Source: Flavobacteriales bacterium UBA2669 (GTDB lineage Bacteria; Bacteroidota; Bacteroidia; Flavobacteriales_E; Vicingaceae). From it: a stretch of DNA of 64,000 nucleotides. The notes below the pieces were generated by a model. It had not been told where the DNA came from and did not search any database. It saw only the letters and a program-made list of their open reading frames with translations. The stretch covers positions 372,001-436,000 of the forward strand of contig DEMN01000006.1 of the NCBI GenBank assembly GCA_002359215.1, written 5' to 3'. A program made the translations under genes and the position numbers. Positions 53,001 to 61,810 of the stretch are shown piece after piece. The first letter of the stretch is position 1; each line of letters begins with the position of its first letter.

Positions 53001-56000
53001 TTGAACTGGTTGAGGCTGATGCGAGTGAAGTGCTTTTAATTCAAGAAGATATAGATGAGCTAACATCAGATTTACAAGATAAACAAGAATTTTCAGCTTT
53101 ATTTTTAACACAAGCAAAAGCATTAGCAGCTACGGAAGATGAAATGGCTTATGTGGAAGATATTGAAAATAAAATTGCCGGAAATAGTATTGAAAGCAAT
53201 GAGTTGGCTAGTAATGAAACTAATAACAACAATCAAAATAATACCACTTCATCCAATAAGAAAGTTAATGTAGTAAAGTATAATAACATTACAATTAACA
53301 ATGATGGAAGTGTAAATGATTATGCTACTGAATATGAAAATCAATTAGCAGATTTAGAATTACGTTCTGATAATAAAGTTAAAATTAGTGAAGAACAAGT
53401 TGCGGTAACTACCAATTGGATTGAAACTATAGATGAAGAAATAGCTTATCAGAATGAGCGATTAATTGCTACTGATGATAAAAATGAGAAAGCAACAATT
53501 GAGAACAAAATTGCTGATTTAAAAGAACAAAAATCAACTCAAATTGCACAATTAAATACTTTCCAAACAGAACTTATAGCAGTTAAATCAGCATCAACAA
53601 ATCAGACTGCTAATGAAGTTGCAGTAAATGAAACAACTACTTCAAATACAACAGCTCAAAACCAAGTTAATAAGGGAAATTCATCTTTAACTTATAACTC
53701 AACTAATGCCAAAAACATACTTGCTAATGTTGATGACCTTACAGCCGAAGTAAATGCATTAAGAGAGAAAGCGGATAACACAGAAGATGAAGCGTATAAA
53801 ACAACAAATACAACAGAAAAAGAAGAGAAATTAGTTGAAGCTGAAAAAATTAATAATGAAGCAAACGATAAGGAAATTGAAATAGCAACCTTGTACGAAA
53901 GAGCTAACTCAACAGAATTTAAAGACAATCAAACTACGGTAAATACGCTTTTAAAATCCATTGGCGGACAGTCAACTGACAATAATTATATTATGGCTGA
54001 AATGCTTAGTGATGAGTCGGTTACTTTGTTTAATGAAGCTTCAGATGCTCGTCAGCAAGCAGTTGCTACTAATAATTTTAAACGGAAAAAAGACTTGTTA
54101 GATGAAGCTAATAAATTAGAAAAAGAAGCTATAGAAAAACAACAAAATGCCATTGGATTATTAGAGCAAATCAGCACTTCTTCATCAATAGCTGCAACTA
54201 ACAATAATCAAAATAATACACAAGAAGAGGTGATTGTTGAAGAAGTAGTAAATAACAGTCAGCAAATAACAACTAACGAAACTCAATCAACCAATAATAA
54301 TAATACTGAGGAAGATATAGTTGCTGAGGAAACTACAACAATCAATAAAAATCAGCAGACAAGCAATAATAATCAGTCTTCAGCCAATAACAGAAAGTCT
54401 TCAACTAATAACAACCAACAACAAGTAACGGTTTACGAACCTAAGAACATAGCATTACCATCTAAAGAGAGAAAACAAGATGCTATTCAGTTAGAAAAAG
54501 AAGCAATAACCTTAAATCAAGAAGCCAAACAACTTGATGAAACAGCTGAGAACACTAAAAACAGAAAAGAAAAACAAGCCTTAGTTGAAGAAGCCCAACA
54601 AAAAAGAGAAGAAGCGGATAGAAAAGCGAAAGAAGCAGAAGTAATTTATGCGGAAGTGAAAGAAATGGAAGCAGAGGAAGAGTTGTATTTAGAAGAATTA
54701 GCAACACAAAGAAAAGAGTTGGTGGCAACAGTGTTAACATCAGAAGAAGAAAACTATGTTCAAAGCCTTACGCCAGAAGAAAAAGCAGCCATTACCAACA
54801 CTCCTGAATTTAAAGAATATAAGGAGTTAAAACAAAGTTCTAGAAGGTTGGTAAAAGAAGCACAAGTGGAATATGTTGCTGCCGATAAAGCCAAAGAAGA
54901 AGCTGAGGATCAAAAACAGTTAGGTGTTGCGCTTCAAGCATTGCAACAAGCAGCAGCAACTGAAGCTGATAAAAACAAATTGGCTAACCAAATGCAGCAG
55001 TTGGAAGAAATGATTGCCCAAAATGAACAAAAAGCAAAAGAACTTAGAGAACAAGCTGCAGCTAAAGAACAGCAAGCTTTAGAAGAAAACAAAAAAGCCA
55101 AAAATATGGTTGCTAACAAAGATGAAAATTCGGCTCTTGGCTTTGTTGCCCTTGAAAAAACCAATGATACATCTAGTGATATGTTAGCTGACTATACTAA
55201 TGAAGTGAATAGCAGTCTTCCTGAAATCCAAAGAAAACAACAGGCTAACAATAAAAAAATTGAACAAGACCTACTTGCTAAAGAATCTAACCAACAGACA
55301 ACTAATAATCAAAAACAAATCAATAATAATACTGAGGAAGATGCTATTACTGAGGAAACAACAACAAATAACAATCAACAGTCAATTAATAATCAGTCTC
55401 AAACTAATAACACAGAAGAAGATGTAATTGCAGAGGAAACCACAAATAACAATCAGCAAGTAACCAACAACCAACAGGCTACTAATAACCAGCAGTCAAT
55501 AGCTAATATCGATGAAATTCCACAAGAATTAACAGAATCTATTTTTACCATTACATCGCCAAACGAATCTGCTTATAATGAAAACAAGAGAATACCTAAA
55601 AACCCTAAATTACCTGAAGGCTTGGTGTTTAAAGTCCAAATTGGAGCATTCAGAAATCCAATTCCACAAGATCATTACAAAGGTTTTGCTCCTTTAATGG
55701 CTGAAGATGCCGGAAATGGAATTACTCGTTATACAGCAGGTTTATTCAAAACATTTAATGTAGCGAATATGGCTAAAAATGAAATTAGAACAATGGGTTA
55801 TCCGGATGCGTTTGTTGTGGCATTTTTTAATGGAAAAAGAATTAACATTAATGAAGCACGTGCTATGCTGAATGAAACGTCAACAACAGAAGAAGAAATT
55901 TCTTTTACCAATACAGCTAACCAAACCAACAATCAGCAGTCGTCAAACAATAACCAACCAACCAATAATAATACGCCAATCACTACAGAAGAAGTTAAAG

Positions 56001-56872
56001 ATGGCATTTCTAAAGATGTTAGAAACATAGAAGGAGTTTTCTATACCATACAAGTTGGAGTTTATTCTAAACCAATTACAGCTGATCAATTAAATAACCT
56101 AACGCCATTAAACAGCGAAAGAACAGCTAATGGATTGATAAGATATACATCCGGTATTTATAAGAATCTTAATGATGCTAATGCTGCTAAAAATAGAGCA
56201 GTTAATTTAGGAATTACCGATGCCTTTATTATTGCTTATCAAAATGGAAATAAAATTACTGTAGCTCAAGCTAACGAATTGTTGGGTAGCAACAACTCAT
56301 CTCCTGCAAATAATAACACAACAGAGGTTGAGGTAATTAATGAGAATACTTCATCAAACAATAATACATCAGGAAACAATACATCAACATCAACAGTTGA
56401 AAATGAAAATGCTACTTCTAATACTTCATCTACAACGAATGAAAATAATGAAGAACCCATTGAAACAATAGAGACAACCAATACAAATGAAGCAACATCA
56501 GAAACAGTTGAACCAATTAATACAAATGAAGAGGTAGTAGTAGCTCCGAAGCCAAAAACTGACGAAGAATTACGCCAGGTTGCTGAAAGTTTAGATATTG
56601 TTTTTAAAGTCAAAATTGGAGAGTTTACAGATGAAATTACCAATGAAGATGCAGCTGTTTTATTAAAACTTTCTGATAGAAATATAGAAAATTTTGAGGA
56701 TGGAGATAAAACAATTTACACTATTGGCAATTTATTAGATTATAAATCTGCACTAAACACTCAATTAGAAATGAAAGAAATGGGGGTTAAATCTCCTTCG
56801 GTTGTAGCCTTTAAAAACAATACTATTATTCCTGTTGAAGAAGCTTTAGAGTTAATAAAAAACGTAGAATAA
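50057..56872 (+). CDS. Giant envelope protein: TPR, PD40 propeller, coiled coils and three SPOR-like repeats
   Basis: 2271 residues from the GTG at 50057, chosen because it gives a clean signal peptide (MKYRFLLKIYLILLLVF, cleavage near GVYSQ); GTG 50015 or ATG 50024 would add a polar extension. Order: TPR (about 25-130), PD40 propeller (190-345, with FLHPDGKTLYFSSKGHNSMGGYD), a carboxypeptidase-regulatory-like beta domain (355-435), a coiled coil (460-745), three repeats (795-1180), further helical coiled-coil and Asn/Gln-rich linkers (about 1379-1458 and 1740-1821), then SPOR-like repeats at about 1855-1936, 1993-2076 and 2180-2271. The first four parts match the front of PorE-type proteins of the type IX secretion system, where an OmpA-like domain normally binds peptidoglycan. 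SPOR domains also bind septal peptidoglycan, so envelope tethering is inferred. Confidence 0.82.
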   Translation: MKYRFLLKIYLILLLVFTSSTGVYSQYNSEEELKKAADRFFEEENFVEALPLYSQLLSTYPKDLNYNYKYGACYLYATRDKEKAINYLSFAASRPNVAPLAYYYLAKAYHHNYEFASAIVYFNKYKNKTSSKEHEKYAIDRQIEMCKNGQQLLKKINKIGVISKKEIKESEFFRSYDLRGLQGKVIVKPDEFKMKVDKKENEYSILYSDPNLNVVVFSSYGDKGSNKDIYKIEKIGINQFSDPINLGDVINTPYDEDYAFLHPDGKTLYFSSKGHNSMGGYDIFKSIYDNASGTWSTPVNLDFPINTPDDDILYISDIDNQLAYFASSRASKQNELTVYKVKVEPEPLHNPIIKGLFVSEENPSLKNATISIVDAMDNTKYGVYNTDENSGEYLLTFPADEKKYKLIVETTNDAPIHSAIIELPKMTEFKLLKQELLLVGTGDNEKLVIKNLFDQEDEFDISNPIIVQNLLKQQAKLDVNISEEDALKSINNASSTLAVNETSSSEYADYSDDKLKTFANKKVKDMLQKTKKSEEEKDFYFNYAATKTNEAKKQYNQETKNKDVVAEDVNTASIALKLARVTQNEAVERNSDKPKLLEYQQKLEAAISSGNRSEAESIMAEIEKIEAIAYFENSAVEVETKLADEKLKTSKADYQKQRDIVIGYTNRKLELEKSIAAIESQIEETKKSKDKEALQDQLATYKIDLEDLEFQIEKSKAKELLAKQEFDKAKNEANLLANVVDAAKKQTTKPPTLANEAILATESNIKFFDEEGVLGYYPATSSSPSTSVTSSSLVAMKDDYEIIDDNGNLIDYNTKYANQVDENDNNPTAIIDINKQWIAAIEEDIEIKNSLKNSAKTVGEKEELSKIIAQLETLKQQKQEEIDLQANLALQNETNNNSTSTENVVAANNNIKTATISKTGNKKYETSIIDKDGNVIDYNAQYLEELEQLPVDEQTAKLFAQKAEIYNNWADATEQEITLKKIELVEADASEVLLIQEDIDELTSDLQDKQEFSALFLTQAKALAATEDEMAYVEDIENKIAGNSIESNELASNETNNNNQNNTTSSNKKVNVVKYNNITINNDGSVNDYATEYENQLADLELRSDNKVKISEEQVAVTTNWIETIDEEIAYQNERLIATDDKNEKATIENKIADLKEQKSTQIAQLNTFQTELIAVKSASTNQTANEVAVNETTTSNTTAQNQVNKGNSSLTYNSTNAKNILANVDDLTAEVNALREKADNTEDEAYKTTNTTEKEEKLVEAEKINNEANDKEIEIATLYERANSTEFKDNQTTVNTLLKSIGGQSTDNNYIMAEMLSDESVTLFNEASDARQQAVATNNFKRKKDLLDEANKLEKEAIEKQQNAIGLLEQISTSSSIAATNNNQNNTQEEVIVEEVVNNSQQITTNETQSTNNNNTEEDIVAEETTTINKNQQTSNNNQSSANNRKSSTNNNQQQVTVYEPKNIALPSKERKQDAIQLEKEAITLNQEAKQLDETAENTKNRKEKQALVEEAQQKREEADRKAKEAEVIYAEVKEMEAEEELYLEELATQRKELVATVLTSEEENYVQSLTPEEKAAITNTPEFKEYKELKQSSRRLVKEAQVEYVAADKAKEEAEDQKQLGVALQALQQAAATEADKNKLANQMQQLEEMIAQNEQKAKELREQAAAKEQQALEENKKAKNMVANKDENSALGFVALEKTNDTSSDMLADYTNEVNSSLPEIQRKQQANNKKIEQDLLAKESNQQTTNNQKQINNNTEEDAITEETTTNNNQQSINNQSQTNNTEEDVIAEETTNNNQQVTNNQQATNNQQSIANIDEIPQELTESIFTITSPNESAYNENKRIPKNPKLPEGLVFKVQIGAFRNPIPQDHYKGFAPLMAEDAGNGITRYTAGLFKTFNVANMAKNEIRTMGYPDAFVVAFFNGKRININEARAMLNETSTTEEEISFTNTANQTNNQQSSNNNQPTNNNTPITTEEVKDGISKDVRNIEGVFYTIQVGVYSKPITADQLNNLTPLNSERTANGLIRYTSGIYKNLNDANAAKNRAVNLGITDAFIIAYQNGNKITVAQANELLGSNNSSPANNNTTEVEVINENTSSNNNTSGNNTSTSTVENENATSNTSSTTNENNEEPIETIETTNTNEATSETVEPINTNEEVVVAPKPKTDEELRQVAESLDIVFKVKIGEFTDEITNEDAAVLLKLSDRNIENFEDGDKTIYTIGNLLDYKSALNTQLEMKEMGVKSPSVVAFKNNTIIPVEEALELIKNVE
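52441..53590 (+). repeat. Three protein-level repeats inside the giant gene
   Basis: Units begin near 52441, 52793 and 53269. Each opens with a strand pair ending in a DNGNLIDYNTKY, KDGNVIDYNAQY or NDGSVNDYATEY motif, followed by an about 80-residue helical part with WI/WA...E(D/Q)EI and LKEQK-like stretches. DNA identity between units is low, so the duplications are old. Confidence 0.75.
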
Positions 56873-56933
56873 AGCTTTAAATACCATCTTTCTTCTTTAA
56901 AAAAAGTTAACTTTGTAATATAAATTAGATGTT

Positions 56934-57203
56934 ATGATTACAGAAACCGAAATACAAGTTGAAGTAGAAAATACAGCCATCAAAGAAAATCATTTGGTTT
57001 TGTATAATGATGATGTAAATACTTTTGATTACGTTATTGAGTTACTAATGAAAGTTTGTAACCATGACGCTATACAAGCAGAACAATGTGCGATGTTAGT
57101 TCATTATAAAGGAAAATGTTCGGTTAAAAAAGGTAGCTTTGAAGTACTAGAACCTATGTCAGCCATTCTTTCTGATGCAGGACTAACAGTAGAAATAAAT
57201 TAA
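56934..57203 (+). CDS. clpS: ATP-dependent Clp protease adaptor ClpS
   Basis: 89 residues. NHLVLYNDDVNTFDYVIELL is the ClpS core, with the acidic NDD binding pocket for N-degrons and the CNHDAIQAEQCAMLVHYKGK stretch. It brings N-end-rule substrates to ClpA/ClpC. A TAACTTTG -7 match (56908-56915) lies just upstream, without a clear -33. It is followed 18 bases on by the M48 peptidase gene. Confidence 0.92.
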   Translation: MITETEIQVEVENTAIKENHLVLYNDDVNTFDYVIELLMKVCNHDAIQAEQCAMLVHYKGKCSVKKGSFEVLEPMSAILSDAGLTVEIN

Positions 57204-57221
57204 TTTTATTTTAAATTAAAC

Positions 57222-58031
57222 ATGAAAATAGCAGCAAAAATAATATCAGTTGTATTGGTAATAGCGTTAGTAGCTTGCTCTAAAGTACCTATTACAGGAA
57301 GGAAACAAATGTTATTAATTCCCGAAAGTGAATTAATGAGCATGAGTTTAACCCAATACCAACAATTTTTAACAGAAAATCCACCTGTTGCCGATAATGT
57401 TGAGGCTACTAAACAAGTTAGAAGAGTAGGAGGAAGAATTGCCAATGCTGTTGAAAGATATTTAAAAGATAACGGACAAAGCAAATTAGTTAAAAATTAC
57501 AGATGGGAATTTAATTTAGTAAATCAAAATATAGTGAATGCTTGGGCAATGCCGGGAGGAAAAGTGGTAGTTTATCAAGGGTTGTTGCCAGTTGCTAAAA
57601 CAGATGAAGGGTTGGCAGTAGTTATGGGACATGAAATTGCTCATGCTGTAGCTCGACATGGAAATGAAAGAATGTCGCAAGGAATTTTGGCCGCTGCCGG
57701 TGGTGTTGCTTTAGCTGTTTATATGCGAGAAAAACCTGCTGAAACGCAAGCCTTGTTTTTAGCAGCTTATGGAGTAGGAACTGGAGTAGGAATAATGGCC
57801 TTTGGCAGAAATCAAGAAAGTGAAGCAGATAAGCTAGGAATGGTATTTATGTCAATGGCAGGTTACCAACCAAAAGAAGCCATACCTTTTTGGGATAGAA
57901 TGAATGCTGCAAGTGGAGGCACAAGTGTTCCGGAATTTCTAAGTACACACCCTCATTACGATACTCGTGTAGAAAGAATTAAAGAGTGGTTACCCACTGC
58001 GGAGACTTATTACTCTCCTTATCAACAATAA
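57222..58031 (+). CDS. M48-family metallopeptidase, lipoprotein
   Basis: 269 residues. The lipobox is LVACSK (Cys at about 20), then PITGRKQMLLIPESE, typical of the BepA/LoiP-like group. The zinc site is HEIAHAVARHG (His137-His141) with the third ligand Glu in ESEADKLGM. It is predicted to act in the periplasm on outer-membrane proteins, as BepA does in assembly quality control. It lacks the C-terminal TPRs of BepA. It is probably cotranscribed with clpS. Confidence 0.92.
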   Translation: MKIAAKIISVVLVIALVACSKVPITGRKQMLLIPESELMSMSLTQYQQFLTENPPVADNVEATKQVRRVGGRIANAVERYLKDNGQSKLVKNYRWEFNLVNQNIVNAWAMPGGKVVVYQGLLPVAKTDEGLAVVMGHEIAHAVARHGNERMSQGILAAAGGVALAVYMREKPAETQALFLAAYGVGTGVGIMAFGRNQESEADKLGMVFMSMAGYQPKEAIPFWDRMNAASGGTSVPEFLSTHPHYDTRVERIKEWLPTAETYYSPYQQ

Positions 58032-58137
58032 AAATTTAGGCTTTATTTTTGTATTTTCTTCATAATAGTTTTAATTAATTTCAATGAAGAAAATCTACTT
58101 AAATAATAATTACATCACAGTTTCGTTTATTTTTTCT

Positions 58138-59436
58138 ATGAACAGAAACTTTCTCTTATTTCTTTTCTTATTTCCTATATTATTATTTTCACAAAATGAA
58201 AGTGATGAAAATGCTAACTATGGAAAAATAAAAGTTGACAAAAGTGACTTAAAAATCTTTTCTCAGGCGTATATGCATTACCCTTTTATTTTTAAAGATT
58301 TCGATAGAAAAGCTAGATTTGATACCACATCTTTTGAAGGCAGGTATCTTGATACTACTTATGCGAATACCATTAAAATAGCGCCAGATTACCAATTCAG
58401 AGAGAATTATGAAATTATTGCCTTAGATGTTTATGATGGTGGAATTAAAGAGGAAGTTTGGTTTAATTTCAAGAAAAATGATGGATACGCATCTCCCTTA
58501 ACAAGAAATAATCCTGAAATAAATGCATTTACAGGTATGGTTTGGGTGTATAAAGGAAATTTAACTCGAAAAGAATTTGCAAAGAAATATGTATATAAAA
58601 AAAGAAAGTCTTTTTTTAAAAGAAAAAAACGCAGACAGTGGACAGACTTTAGAATTTATTATGATAATGACGCACAAGTTTTTACTATTCAATTAAAAAA
58701 TCTTAGTGGATACATTGAATTTGAAGCTTACCCTAGATATACTTCAACCACTCGTAGTATAAAAGAAGCTCAAGAAAAATATGAGAAAGTTTATGCAAAT
58801 TACTTGAGAACATTAAAAAAAAGAAAGGTAAAGTTTGATAAAAAATTAGCCAAAAGACAAGCTGTTTTTTATACTTCTATAAATAAATATGATGAAGAAT
58901 TATGGAAATCTTTTCAGACAAATTATATGACAGAAGAAGAAAGGCAACTTTCCAGAGAAGATTGGTTACTGTATTACGATAAAGTTATTGCCAATGAATT
59001 AAAAGCAATGGGAAATGCATCTCCAACAATTGAGAATCTAGTTAGAAGCATTAATATAGATGGTTATAAAATTAAATCAATTCCATTATTAAACGCTCAA
59101 GATTTTTCTCAAGAGAATAATATGGCTAAAACACTTTATGAGAAAAATAATGGAGACAAACTAGCCATTACAAATATTTTAGTGGTTGATATTACCAACA
59201 AAAGATATCAAAAATACGCAGGTTCTAAAGGTTTAAAAACTATTTCGGTAGAACTTAATAAAAACGATGAATGTATATTAATAGCTTGGTTAAGAAATGG
59301 AGATATAGGGTATTTAACAGCCGATGAGTTTAATAATATTGAGATAAATGATGAAAGACAAGCCTTAATTCAATTGAATATTATAAATAAAAAAATTGCT
59401 TCAGTGCAAATGATAAGAAATCAGTTAAACTTCTAA
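58138..59436 (+). CDS. Unrecognised secreted protein
   Basis: 432 residues from MNRNFLLFLFLFPILLFSQ, which is a good signal peptide; an ATG at 58084 would put 18 polar residues ahead of it. The N-terminal half is beta-rich; the middle (about 160-260) is strongly basic (KKRKSFFKRKKRRQ), then helical. No motif is recognised. Lies 106 bases after the M48 gene and 11 before the next lipoprotein gene. Confidence 0.65.
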   Translation: MNRNFLLFLFLFPILLFSQNESDENANYGKIKVDKSDLKIFSQAYMHYPFIFKDFDRKARFDTTSFEGRYLDTTYANTIKIAPDYQFRENYEIIALDVYDGGIKEEVWFNFKKNDGYASPLTRNNPEINAFTGMVWVYKGNLTRKEFAKKYVYKKRKSFFKRKKRRQWTDFRIYYDNDAQVFTIQLKNLSGYIEFEAYPRYTSTTRSIKEAQEKYEKVYANYLRTLKKRKVKFDKKLAKRQAVFYTSINKYDEELWKSFQTNYMTEEERQLSREDWLLYYDKVIANELKAMGNASPTIENLVRSINIDGYKIKSIPLLNAQDFSQENNMAKTLYEKNNGDKLAITNILVVDITNKRYQKYAGSKGLKTISVELNKNDECILIAWLRNGDIGYLTADEFNNIEINDERQALIQLNIINKKIASVQMIRNQLNF

Positions 59437-59447
59437 AACCAATCACT

Positions 59448-60806
59448 ATGCAAACATCAAAAACCATCCTAAGCATTGCTATAAGCGTGTTGTTTATTAC
59501 TAGTTGTCAAAATGATAGTAACACATCTGATGATGTACAAGGCTCAACAGATTTAACCTATGTGCCAAATGAAGATAGAAAACTATCGTTTATTAAACCA
59601 CCAATTTTAGGAAAAGAACCAGCTTTTGAAAATTTTACAATAGATGCACAAAAAGATGAAGAAATAACTACCGAGAATGGTACGAAAATTACCATTTATA
59701 AAAACTCGTTAGTTGATAAAGCTGGTAATGTTGTAAGTGGTAAGGTAGAAATTAACTACAGAGATTATCACAATCCCTTAGAAGTTTATTTAAGTGGTAT
59801 ACCAATGAATTATGATTCGGTAGGAGTAGAGTATGTATTTGAAACAGCAGGAATGTTTGAGTTAAAAGCCTCACAAGATGGGAAGGAGATCAGTTTAAAA
59901 CAAGATGGAAAAATTGATTTAGATTTTATATCAACTAGTAACGAACAAGATTTTAACTTTTATGAGTTTGATGAAGCTAAAGGAGAGTGGATTGTTGAAA
60001 GTAAAGAAATTAAAACCAAAACATTGTTGAATTCAAACTCGGGCAAGACAGCTTTAATAAAACCTATAGCTCAAAATAAAAATAATTATGCTTTTGATAT
60101 GGAGCTGGATAAGAGCACCTATCCAGAGTTAAGTCAGTATGAAGGCACTATGTTCGAAGTAAAAGAAGGAGAAGTATTTAATTCAATGTATTATAATATA
60201 CAGTGGGACAATGCTGAGGTGAAAAAACTTTCTGGCAACAACTATCAATTAACACTAATTAAAGAAGATACATCCATTTTGGTAAAAGTAAAACCTGTAG
60301 TGGCAACCAATCAGTATAAAAAAGCAATGAATAAGTACAATAACCAAATGGCTGAAAATAAAAAGAAACAAGAAAACAGAAGTGAATTTGATGTTTATTC
60401 TACTTCAACTATAGCTTACAACACTAATATGTCGGCTCAATCAATTATTATCAGGGAGTTTACTTTAAATGGTTTTGGAATTTATAATCTTGATAAGCCA
60501 GGTATTATGCAGCCTAATGGAGAAGTTAAAACATTGCTAGTAAATAGAAATGATGAAGAACAAAAACTTGATAAGTTGAGTTATACCGTAGTTAACTTAA
60601 ATAGAAATGCAATTGTAAATTTATTTGGAAAACCCAAGTATTACAAGGGGGCTTTAACTGTCGTATGGTCTATTCTTAATGAAAATGAGATGATTATCAT
60701 TTATCCTGAGCAATTTAGAACAATGCAAGACAGAAAATTGATTACAAGTACCTATTCTATAGATGAAGGCATATCTTTATTAGATGATATTATTGCCAAT
60801 AGGTAG
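59448..60806 (+). CDS. Lipoprotein of unknown function
   Basis: 452 residues. The lipobox is FITSCQN (Cys at about 20). Residues 70-170 contain a beta-sandwich-like stretch with NGTKITIYKNSLVDKAGNVVSGKVEI, a pattern seen in many Bacteroidota surface lipoproteins, followed by FETAGMFELKASQDGKEI. The C-terminal half is mixed. It is cotranscribed with the preceding secreted protein, ending at a weak terminator. Confidence 0.72.
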   Translation: MQTSKTILSIAISVLFITSCQNDSNTSDDVQGSTDLTYVPNEDRKLSFIKPPILGKEPAFENFTIDAQKDEEITTENGTKITIYKNSLVDKAGNVVSGKVEINYRDYHNPLEVYLSGIPMNYDSVGVEYVFETAGMFELKASQDGKEISLKQDGKIDLDFISTSNEQDFNFYEFDEAKGEWIVESKEIKTKTLLNSNSGKTALIKPIAQNKNNYAFDMELDKSTYPELSQYEGTMFEVKEGEVFNSMYYNIQWDNAEVKKLSGNNYQLTLIKEDTSILVKVKPVVATNQYKKAMNKYNNQMAENKKKQENRSEFDVYSTSTIAYNTNMSAQSIIIREFTLNGFGIYNLDKPGIMQPNGEVKTLLVNRNDEEQKLDKLSYTVVNLNRNAIVNLFGKPKYYKGALTVVWSILNENEMIIIYPEQFRTMQDRKLITSTYSIDEGISLLDDIIANR

Positions 60807-60834
60807 GTTTGATTAAATAAAACTTCTTTGCTAT

Positions 60835-60867
60835 AAAAAAAAACGTAAATCAATTAGCGTTTTTTTT
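60835..60867 (+). terminator. Weak Rho-independent terminator
   Basis: A run of nine A and CG (60835-60845) pairs with CG and a run of T (60858-60867) around a short imperfect stem. It is 29 bases after the lipoprotein stop. The stem is mostly A-T. Confidence 0.5.
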
Positions 60868-61079
60868 ATGCTCATAATTTCTGACTTGTCTTTCTTGAAA
60901 AATAAGTTAAAAAAGAAACTCGAATAATCTACTTATATTCAATATGTTACGCTGGGTTGTTTATTTATAACTTAGAAATCCAAATAAAATAGTAGTTTTT
61001 TCAAACAACTTGTTAAAAAATATTGGTTTTTTTGATTTAATTACTATTTTTACTGCCCGATTGTTAAATAATTAAAAGA

Positions 61080-61742
61080 ATGAAAGCAGTACACGTAGTT
61101 GTTGAAGAAATTATAAAAAAATCACCATTTTTAGAAGAAGCATTAGCAGAGGGTTTAATCAATTTATCATCACTTTCTCGCCAAATAAAAGCAGAAATTG
61201 ATGAAGAATTAAATAAAGATGTTAAAATTGGAGCTATCGTTATGGCTTTAAAAAGATTATCTCCCAAATTTGATCCTACTTTTCAAATTAAAATTAGAAA
61301 AGTGGTAAATAAATTAGGAGATATTACTGTTCGTTCAAAAATTACTTATTATACTTTTGAGAATTCTGAATCTTTAATAGATTGTCAATCACTGTTGCTT
61401 AAGAAACTAAAAGGTAAAAAAGATATTTTCTTTGCTTTCTCTCAGGGAGTTTATGAAACTTCCATTATTTTAAGTGATTCAGAAAACAATGATATCAATG
61501 ATATTTTTAAGAATGAAAAACAGCTGCAAGCATCAACAGGGCTTTCTTCATTAACCATTAAGTTACCAAGCGAAAATGCAGATGTTTCAGGTATTTACTA
61601 CTTTATTTTAAAAAAATTAGCTTGGGAAGGAATTAATATTTTAGACATTATTTCTACCATGCATGAGTTTACTATTATTGTGAATGACGAAAATATTGAT
61701 AGAGCATTCTCAATACTTAAAAACATTAATAGGTTGGGATAA
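61080..61742 (+). CDS. ACT-domain-like regulatory protein
   Basis: 220 residues. An N-terminal helical part (EIIKKSPFLEEALAEGLINL) is followed by two ACT-like modules; the second has SGIYYFILKKLAWEGINILD and ISTMHEFTIIVNDENIDRA, close to ACT domains at the end of aspartate kinases. No kinase domain is present, and homologues are often labelled aspartate kinase by this similarity alone. A ligand-binding regulator is the safer reading. No promoter is clear in the 273-base gap before it. Confidence 0.68.
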   Translation: MKAVHVVVEEIIKKSPFLEEALAEGLINLSSLSRQIKAEIDEELNKDVKIGAIVMALKRLSPKFDPTFQIKIRKVVNKLGDITVRSKITYYTFENSESLIDCQSLLLKKLKGKKDIFFAFSQGVYETSIILSDSENNDINDIFKNEKQLQASTGLSSLTIKLPSENADVSGIYYFILKKLAWEGINILDIISTMHEFTIIVNDENIDRAFSILKNINRLG

Positions 61743-61810
61743 CTATTCCATTATTTTTCTAACGTACAAAGTCAATAATTTCTAATCATCAGCCTTCCGA
61801 TTTTCTCACC

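Noticed and set aside
53692..56643. Long open frames on the minus strand within the giant gene
   Set aside because: They come from the low-complexity Asn/Gln/Glu-rich coding sequence read backwards; the products are Ser/Leu-rich and lack start context.
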